Shown here piece by piece: positions 6,551-11,298 of a stretch of 11,298 bases of DNA. The notes under the pieces are model-generated. The model saw nothing but the letters and a program-made list of their open reading frames with translations. It was not told where the DNA came from and did not search any database. The DNA lies in the NCBI GenBank assembly GCA_025450355.1, contig JANWHR010000063.1, positions 1 to 11,298 of the forward strand. Reading direction: 5' to 3'. Source of the stretch: Micropepsaceae bacterium (GTDB lineage Bacteria > Pseudomonadota > Alphaproteobacteria > Micropepsales > Micropepsaceae). Each line of letters starts with the position of its first letter. Within the stretch, counting starts at the first letter, position 1. Both the position numbers and the translations under genes were made by a program.

Positions 6551-7906
6551 ATGCACCGGCTCATACGGGCAATTCTTTGTGACGTTGCGATGACCGTCCT
6601 TCCGGTCATGGCTTCGTTTGTTCCGGGTTTTGCTGCGTCTCCGGCTGTCGTTCATCGGCCGGTACAATCCGTTGCCACGCAACGGCAAATCCCGATTGTT
6701 TTGGGTATTCACCTGCAGGAATTGCCGTCCCAGTCCCGCATTGTGCTGGAATTCAGTGACCCGGTGATAGTCCGGACATTTCTTCTGAGCGATCCCGATC
6801 GCCTCGTGGTGGAAATGCCGCAGGTCATGTGGCGCCCCAGCGACACGCCATCGCCCTCTGGCCGCAGTCTCGTCCGGGATTATCGCTTCGGTCTGTTCCG
6901 CAAGGACAGCTCCCGGCTGATGCTCGAACTCAACCGGCCGGTCAAAATCGAAAAATCCGAGATTCTCCCGCCGAAAGATGGCGCGGGCTTCCTCTTTGTC
7001 CTGGATTTGGCCGCAACCAGCCAATCGGACTTTACCGCCCATTCCGGGTGGCCACAGGATGACGGGCCCGCAATTCGCGACGTGGCAGCGCACGAGACCG
7101 GTATCCGATCCGGCAAAACCCGCCCGCTTATTGTGCTTGATCCCGGGCATGGCGGGTTCGATCCGGGAACGCACGGTGAAACCGGCCTTGTGGAGAAGGA
7201 CGTCTCGCTGGCCGTCGCAAAGGCGCTGCAGGAAAGGCTCGAGCTATCGGGACATTACCGCGTGAAACTGACGCGCGACAGCGACGTTTTCATCGCGCTG
7301 CGCGACCGTGTGTCGATGGCTCGCGCTGCCCATGGCGACCTGTTCGTTTCCTTGCACGCGGATTCGAACGAGCACCGGGAAATCAGAGGTGCATCGGTGT
7401 ACACTCTCTCGCCAGGAGCTACCGACCGCGAAACCGCCAATCTGGCCAACAAGGAAAACCATTCCGGCGTTGCTCTGGGGCTGGAAGCGCCGGAGATCAA
7501 TCCGGTCGCCGATTCCATCCTCAGCGACCTCGGTGGGCGCGAGATCATGAACTTGTCGGTGCGCTTCGCGGGGACGATCATCGCGACGCTTCCCGGTGCC
7601 ACGGCGGTACATTCCCCCTTGCCGCATCGCTCGGCCGATTTTGCCGTGCTCAAAGCGCCGGACATCCCTTCGGTCCTCATCGAGCTCGGCTATCTCACGA
7701 ACCACGATGACGAGACGGCAATGGCGACGGCGGCGTGGCGCTCTCGCGTCGCCGTGGCGCTGTCCGCCGCGATTGACCGCCATTTCTCGGAATCGCCGGT
7801 TTTTCAGGCCGAAGCCCAGGCTTTTCCGTCGCCTTTGTCTGGACACATTCGCGGTGTTAGGACAAACGGAGGCCTGTCCTCGCCAGCGCAAGAACTCACC
7901 CAATGA
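6551..7906 (+). CDS. amiC: Periplasmic N-acetylmuramoyl-L-alanine amidase (AMIN + Amidase_3)
   Basis: AmiC cleaves the amide bond between N-acetylmuramic acid and L-alanine in peptidoglycan, chiefly for separation of daughter cells. The 451-residue protein has a signal peptide (about 1-29, ending near PGFAA). An AMIN domain follows (about 48-155) and would target it to peptidoglycan or the septum. The Amidase_3 domain (about 192-412) carries zinc ligands H200 (LDPGHGG), E215 (GLVEKDV) and H269 (VSLHAD), and the catalytic glutamate E378 (LIELGYLTN). An insertion around 300-335 may be the autoinhibitory segment that EnvC/NlpD-type activators relieve in enterobacterial amidases; that is inference. 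The ATG at 6551 has GGAGGGGG immediately upstream. The stop overlaps the mrcA start by four bases (ATGA), so the two are translationally coupled. The amiC-mrcA pair divergent from rne is a familiar alphaproteobacterial arrangement. Confidence 0.95.
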   Translation: MHRLIRAILCDVAMTVLPVMASFVPGFAASPAVVHRPVQSVATQRQIPIVLGIHLQELPSQSRIVLEFSDPVIVRTFLLSDPDRLVVEMPQVMWRPSDTPSPSGRSLVRDYRFGLFRKDSSRLMLELNRPVKIEKSEILPPKDGAGFLFVLDLAATSQSDFTAHSGWPQDDGPAIRDVAAHETGIRSGKTRPLIVLDPGHGGFDPGTHGETGLVEKDVSLAVAKALQERLELSGHYRVKLTRDSDVFIALRDRVSMARAAHGDLFVSLHADSNEHREIRGASVYTLSPGATDRETANLANKENHSGVALGLEAPEINPVADSILSDLGGREIMNLSVRFAGTIIATLPGATAVHSPLPHRSADFAVLKAPDIPSVLIELGYLTNHDDETAMATAAWRSRVAVALSAAIDRHFSESPVFQAEAQAFPSPLSGHIRGVRTNGGLSSPAQELTQ

Positions 7907-10326
7907 AGACCGTCAGGAATATCATCCTTTCCAGTATTGCCGGCGTGGTCCTGCTGGGGTTTCTGCTGGCAGCCACCTACGTCTATTGGGTCACGCGCGA
8001 CCTGCCGAGCTATGAAAATCTGGCGCATTACACGCCGCCGGTGACGACGCGTGTTTACGCCGGCAGCGGAATGCTGATCGGGGAATATGCGCGCGAACGC
8101 CGGCTCTATGTGCCGATCGATCAGATACCGGATCGCGTCAAACAGGCGTTCCTGTCGGCGGAGGACAAGAATTTCTATAGCCACCCCGGTGTGGACATTT
8201 TCGGCATCATGCGGGCGGCGCTGAACGATGTGCGCTCGCCCGACCGCCGGCCGCAAGGCGCTTCAACCATCACGCAGCAGGTCGCGCGCAACTTCCTGCT
8301 GTCCAGCGAAGTGAAGTTTTCGCGCAAGATCCGCGAAATGGTTCTGGCCATGCGGATCGACAACGCTTTCTCCAAGGACCACATCCTCGAGCTGTATCTG
8401 AACGAAATCTTTCTCGGCGAGAATTCCTACGGCGTTGCCGCCGCGGCGACCAATTACTTCGGAAAACCGCTGGATGAACTTTCGCTGTCGCAAGTTGCGT
8501 TCCTCGCAGGCCTGCCGAAAGCGCCGGCGAATTACAGTCCTACCCGGCACAAGGATGCGGCGATTGCGCGGCGCAATTACGTGCTCGATCAAATGCGGGA
8601 CAATGGCTACATCACGCGCGAGCAGCGCGACGGCGCGGAAGCCGAAGATCTCGTCACCTACAATCGCCCCTTTGGCGCAGTGGTCGCCGACGTCGATTAT
8701 TTCGTCGAAGAGGTGCGGCGTTTCCTGCAACAGAAATATGGCGATCAGGCGCTTTATGACGGTGGACTGCAGGTCCGCTCAACGCTTGACCCGCGGCTGC
8801 AGGACATTGCCGTGCGCTCGTTGCGGGCGGGACTCGTTGCCTATGACCGGCGCCATGGCTGGCGGGCGCCCATTGCTCATGCCGACCTCGGCGGCGATTG
8901 GCAAACGCCGCTAAAGCGCACTCCGAACCGGTCTGGCGTTCCCAGCTGGAAGGTGGCCATTGTCACCACCCCAGGACCGGACGCGAAAGTGGTGCTTCAG
9001 GATGGGACGCAGGGCCAGATTCCGGCGTCCGAACTCGGCTGGGCGCATCAGCGACTGAAGGCCGGCGACATCATCTATGTCGAAGCCATGGGCGATGCGG
9101 GCGCCCCGTCGCTGTACTGGCTGCGCGAAGTGCCCGTGGCCAATGGCGGAATTATCGCCATGGATCCGTTCACCGGTCATGTGCTCGCGCTTTCGGGTGG
9201 ATTCTCCTACGGCTCATCGCAATTCGATCGTGCGATGCAGGCCGAGCGCCAGCCCGGATCCACGTTCAAACCCTTCGTCTATGCGACGGCCCTCGACCCG
9301 GGTTACACACCCGTCAGCAAGGTTCTGGATGCGCCATTTGCGGCGTATCAGGGTCCGGGGCTGCCGTTATGGACACCGGAGAACTATGAAGCTGGGGACT
9401 ATCTTGGCCCCACCACCTTGCGCCGCGGTCTTGAGCAATCGCGCAACCTGATGACCGCCCGTCTTGCCAGCACCATCGGCATGATGCCGATCGCCGCGAC
9501 GGCCGAGCGCATGGGCGTTTATGACAAGCTGCCTTTGTATCTCGCCAATTCGCTTGGCGCCCAGGTCACGACGCTGCTTCGCCTGACCACCGGCTATGCG
9601 GAATTCGTCAATGGCGGACGCAAGCTCCGCGCGACCCTGATCGACCGGATTCAGGACCGTGACGGCAAGACCATTTACCGATTCGACACTCGTCCGTGCC
9701 CGGATTGCAACCAGCCGGATTGGAAAGGGCAGGATGAGCCGCTGCTTGAAGAAGACCAGCAGCAGGTGCTCGATCCGCGTACCGCCTACCAGATCGTCTC
9801 GATGCTGGAAGGTGTGATCCAGCGCGGCACCGGACAGGCCATCAAGGTGCTGAACCGTCCGCTTGCCGGAAAGACCGGCACCTCCAGCGATTTTCGCGAT
9901 GCCTGGTTCGTCGGCTTCTCGCCCGATCTGGTGGCCGGTGTGTTCATCGGAAAGGATAATTTCCAGACGCTGGGCAATGGCGAGCAGGGCGCACTGGCCG
10001 CAGCTCCGATTTTCCGCGATTTCATGAAAGAGGCGCTGGCGAGCGAGCCGCCGACGCCCTTCCGGGTTCCGCAAGGAATCATCGAAGTGCCGGTCAATCC
10101 GATCACCGGCAATGAGGTGCAGGACGGCACGCCCGGAGCAATCCTGGAAGCATTCAAGGCCGGAACAGAGCCCGGCGCGGGTTACGCGGTTTCGGACATC
10201 AATGACGTCCCCGGACAGGCAGCCGCCGGGGCAACGGCAGCGGACGAACCGGCGCCGCCGCCCGCCACCGCCACGGCTGCACCGCGCAACAACAGCATCG
10301 GTTCCGGTACCGGCGGATTGTACTGA
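7903..10326 (+). CDS. mrcA: Penicillin-binding protein 1A, bifunctional glycosyltransferase/transpeptidase
   Basis: This class A PBP polymerises lipid II into glycan strands and crosslinks the stem peptides in the periplasm. It has 807 residues. One membrane anchor spans about 7-30. The GT51 domain (about 55-230) includes catalytic E87 (SAEDKNFYSHPGVD) and the GASTITQQVARN and RKIREM motifs with the second glutamate E145. An OB-like insert (about 318-415) separates it from the transpeptidase domain (about 418-710), which has S453-xx-K456 (GSTFKPF), S513-R-N515 and K657-T-G659. A CPDC pair (599-602) lies in the transpeptidase; I recall a similar cysteine pair in alphaproteobacterial PBP1A proteins, so I do not treat it as special. 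The tail after about 770 is Ala/Pro-rich and looks disordered. The start overlaps the amiC stop (ATGA) and has only a weak Shine-Dalgarno. The stop shares one base with the next start (TGATG). All catalytic motifs are intact. Confidence 0.97.
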   Translation: MKTVRNIILSSIAGVVLLGFLLAATYVYWVTRDLPSYENLAHYTPPVTTRVYAGSGMLIGEYARERRLYVPIDQIPDRVKQAFLSAEDKNFYSHPGVDIFGIMRAALNDVRSPDRRPQGASTITQQVARNFLLSSEVKFSRKIREMVLAMRIDNAFSKDHILELYLNEIFLGENSYGVAAAATNYFGKPLDELSLSQVAFLAGLPKAPANYSPTRHKDAAIARRNYVLDQMRDNGYITREQRDGAEAEDLVTYNRPFGAVVADVDYFVEEVRRFLQQKYGDQALYDGGLQVRSTLDPRLQDIAVRSLRAGLVAYDRRHGWRAPIAHADLGGDWQTPLKRTPNRSGVPSWKVAIVTTPGPDAKVVLQDGTQGQIPASELGWAHQRLKAGDIIYVEAMGDAGAPSLYWLREVPVANGGIIAMDPFTGHVLALSGGFSYGSSQFDRAMQAERQPGSTFKPFVYATALDPGYTPVSKVLDAPFAAYQGPGLPLWTPENYEAGDYLGPTTLRRGLEQSRNLMTARLASTIGMMPIAATAERMGVYDKLPLYLANSLGAQVTTLLRLTTGYAEFVNGGRKLRATLIDRIQDRDGKTIYRFDTRPCPDCNQPDWKGQDEPLLEEDQQQVLDPRTAYQIVSMLEGVIQRGTGQAIKVLNRPLAGKTGTSSDFRDAWFVGFSPDLVAGVFIGKDNFQTLGNGEQGALAAAPIFRDFMKEALASEPPTPFRVPQGIIEVPVNPITGNEVQDGTPGAILEAFKAGTEPGAGYAVSDINDVPGQAAAGATAADEPAPPPATATAAPRNNSIGSGTGGLY

Positions 10327-10565
10327 TGCCCGATAAACTGCGACCCACAATTTTTGCGGTCTCTGCGCAATGGGACGCGGAAGCATCTGTGTGGAGCGGC
10401 CACTGCGACGACATTCCAGCCGCTGCTGACGCCGCGACGCTCGACGACCTGATTGCAAAGATCACCGCAATGGCGCTCGACGTGTTGCCGGACAATCATC
10501 CCAACATCGATCCAGCGAATCTTTTTATTCAGCTTACCGCCCTTCGCGAGGCTGAACCGGCCTGA
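10326..10565 (+). CDS. DUF1902/HicB-like small protein, probable antitoxin
   Basis: This 79-residue protein has a compact HicB-type beta-alpha pattern: a strand around FAVSAQWDAEASVW, a turn at HCDDIP, then the helix-forming ATLDDLIAKITAMALDVL. That is the layout of DUF1902 proteins, which are commonly paired with HicA-like toxins. It lacks the C-terminal DNA-binding domain of full-length HicB, so autoregulation through direct DNA binding is not expected. The ATG overlaps the mrcA stop by one base (TGATG), and its own TGA directly abuts the ATG of the HicA-like gene, which supports a toxin-antitoxin pair carried on the mrcA transcript. The partner toxin is interrupted here, so this may be an orphan antitoxin. 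Family assignment is from pattern recognition, with the downstream HicA-like sequence as supporting context. Confidence 0.8.
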   Translation: MPDKLRPTIFAVSAQWDAEASVWSGHCDDIPAAADAATLDDLIAKITAMALDVLPDNHPNIDPANLFIQLTALREAEPA

Positions 10566-10763
10566 ATGGCTCCGCAGTTTGACCGAGAGCTTCGTGCATT
10601 GCTTCGCGCGGGTGGCTGTACCTTCGTCCGGCAGGGGAAGGGCAGCCATTAAATTTGGCACAGCCCGATGACGAGGCAGAATTTTCCCATGCCAGTCGCG
10701 GTTCCGAGCCGCCACACCGCAAATGCAATTTTGCGACAGGCGGGGTTGCCCAAGGCATTCTGA
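10566..10763 (+). pseudogene. hicA: HicA-like mRNA interferase toxin, interrupted by TAA at codon 29
   Basis: HicA toxins are small double-stranded-RNA-binding-fold ribonucleases that cleave mRNA when not held by HicB. Starting at the ATG abutting the DUF1902 stop, the frame reads MAPQFDRELRALLRAGG, then FVRQGKGSH, then TAA (10650-10652). It resumes in the same frame as IWHSPMTRQNF and ends HTANAILRQAGLPKAF followed by TGA at 10761-10763. Relatives continue GKGSH-E-IW, so TAA replaces an expected GAA by one base, with no frameshift. The stop falls directly after the conserved histidine (H28) thought to be catalytic, leaving a 28-residue product that cannot fold as HicA. Full length would be 65 residues, normal for the family. 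Either a genuine toxin-inactivating mutation or a base-calling error would explain it. Confidence 0.82.
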
Positions 10764-10771
10764 GACATGCG

Positions 10772-10805
10772 AAAAAAAGAGGCGCGGGGGGGTACCGCGC
10801 CTCTT
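10772..10805 (-). terminator. Intrinsic terminator of the NHL-repeat gene
   Basis: A perfect 11-bp stem, AAGAGGCGCGG (10777-10787) with CCGCGCCTCTT (10795-10805), encloses a 7-base G-rich loop. On the minus strand it is followed by a run of seven T (10778-10772), the standard Rho-independent layout, about 20 bases after the NHL-gene stop. On the plus strand the run lies upstream of the stem and no T-run follows, so it should be weak for the mrcA-hicA transcript. Confidence 0.85.
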
Positions 10806-10824
10806 GCCTCGAACTGCTTAACAA

Positions 10825-11298
10825 TCAGCGAAGCGTGATCTTCTGTACACGGAGGTTTCCGATTTCACCGACATAGAGCTGATTGGGATTCCGGCAATCA
10901 ATCGCGTTCACCGTGCCGAATTCGCCAAGCTGCTTGCCGGCGTGCCCGAACTCACCCATCACTTTGCCGTCGAGGGACAGTTTGTAAATCGTGCCATCCC
11001 GGTCGATGTCGTTCGGTGGATTGGAGTCCGAGACGTAAAGCACCGGATTGGCGCCCGTGGTCAGGCACAGCGCCTGCGGGTTCGCACCGGCATCGCGGAA
11101 CTCCGTCCTGTAGGTGCCGTTGTTGTCGAACACCTGGACGCGATGGTTGCCGCCGTCGGCGACATAAACATTGCCGGACGCATCAACCGCGATGCTGCGG
11201 ACGTTGGCAAATTGCCCCGGGGCTGAACCCTTCTGCCCCCAGGATTTGATGAACTTGCCATCCTTGTCGAACTTGGCGACGCGCGCGTTGCCAAGTCC
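10825..11298 (-). CDS. NHL-repeat beta-propeller protein, C-terminal part (5' partial)
   Basis: The minus-strand frame is open from the right edge to TGA at 10827-10825, giving 157 residues. It contains NHL-type blades: KFDKDGKFIKSWG, then GQFANVRSIAVDASGNVYVAD with NHRVQVFD, a third blade around LYVSDSNPPNDIDRDG, and a closing blade with LYVGEIGNLRVQKITLR at the C-terminus. NHL propellers serve as binding scaffolds or occur in secreted lyase-like enzymes; nothing here shows catalysis or a ligand. The start and any signal peptide lie beyond the window. The GTG at 11133 is internal to a blade and is not a credible start. The gene converges with the mrcA operon and ends at the terminator at 10772-10805. 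Fold is confident; function is unknown. Confidence 0.9.
   Translation of the reverse strand, partial: GLGNARVAKFDKDGKFIKSWGQKGSAPGQFANVRSIAVDASGNVYVADGGNHRVQVFDNNGTYRTEFRDAGANPQALCLTTGANPVLYVSDSNPPNDIDRDGTIYKLSLDGKVMGEFGHAGKQLGEFGTVNAIDCRNPNQLYVGEIGNLRVQKITLR

Noticed and set aside
6380..7174. Minus-strand open frame (264 codons) running from amiC into the intergenic region
   Set aside because: Most of it is antisense to the amiC signal peptide and AMIN domain. Only the last 22 codons, behind the strong Shine-Dalgarno, are kept as a weak leader-peptide candidate.
9697..9708. CPDC motif in PBP1A as a redox switch linked to the ScsC-like protein
   Set aside because: A cysteine pair at this place is, as far as I recall, common in alphaproteobacterial PBP1A and may be structural. 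The two genes lie in different operons, so no link is supported.
9367..10458. Minus-strand open frame (363 codons) opposite mrcA
   Set aside because: It is antisense to the intact PBP1A transpeptidase domain, with low-complexity arginine-rich translation and no domain.
11131..11133. GTG at 11133 as the start of a 102-residue protein
   Set aside because: The same frame continues upstream to the window edge with clear NHL blade sequence, so this GTG is internal.

Overview
The window looks like a chromosomal segment of an alphaproteobacterium. It is GC-rich, and a divergent rne / amiC-mrcA block of this kind is familiar from alphaproteobacteria. The RNase E has the alphaproteobacterial form, with a long acidic insertion in the S1 domain and arginine-rich tail clusters, and thiamine synthesis uses a ThiS-ThiG fusion. 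I cannot place it to an order. Nothing looks like a prophage, insertion sequence, CRISPR array, tRNA or rRNA. Most of the window is conserved housekeeping DNA rather than an accessory island.

Layout, left to right. (1) 2-871, plus: the end of a thiS-thiG fusion, cut by the left edge. (2) 872-953: convergent gap with a compact hairpin cluster that probably ends the leftward operon. (3) 954-6029, minus: rne, then a BepA-like M48 metalloprotease with TPRs, then a ScsC/DsbA-like thiol oxidoreductase, apparently read in that order. (4) 6030-6550: divergent 521-bp regulatory region. (5) 6551-10763, plus: amiC, mrcA (PBP1A), a DUF1902/HicB-like small protein and a broken HicA-like toxin, each start overlapping or abutting the previous stop. 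(6) 10772-10805: intrinsic terminator serving the minus strand. (7) 10825-11298, minus: C-terminal part of an NHL-repeat protein, cut by the right edge.

The genes fall into functional groups: thiamine thiazole synthesis, RNA decay, periplasmic protein quality control (protease plus thiol oxidoreductase) and peptidoglycan synthesis and cleavage (PBP1A plus amidase).

I did not find a new multi-gene system. The most notable points are local. rne carries an in-frame TGA at codon 40, where the family has a conserved glycine. The HicA-like gene carries a TAA at codon 29, directly after its conserved Gly-Ser-His. Both are single-base changes from the expected codon and both fit a G-to-T change on the coding strand. 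The ThiS diglycine is buried inside a fusion protein. The rne upstream region holds a very strong Shine-Dalgarno sequence in front of a possible 21-residue leader peptide.
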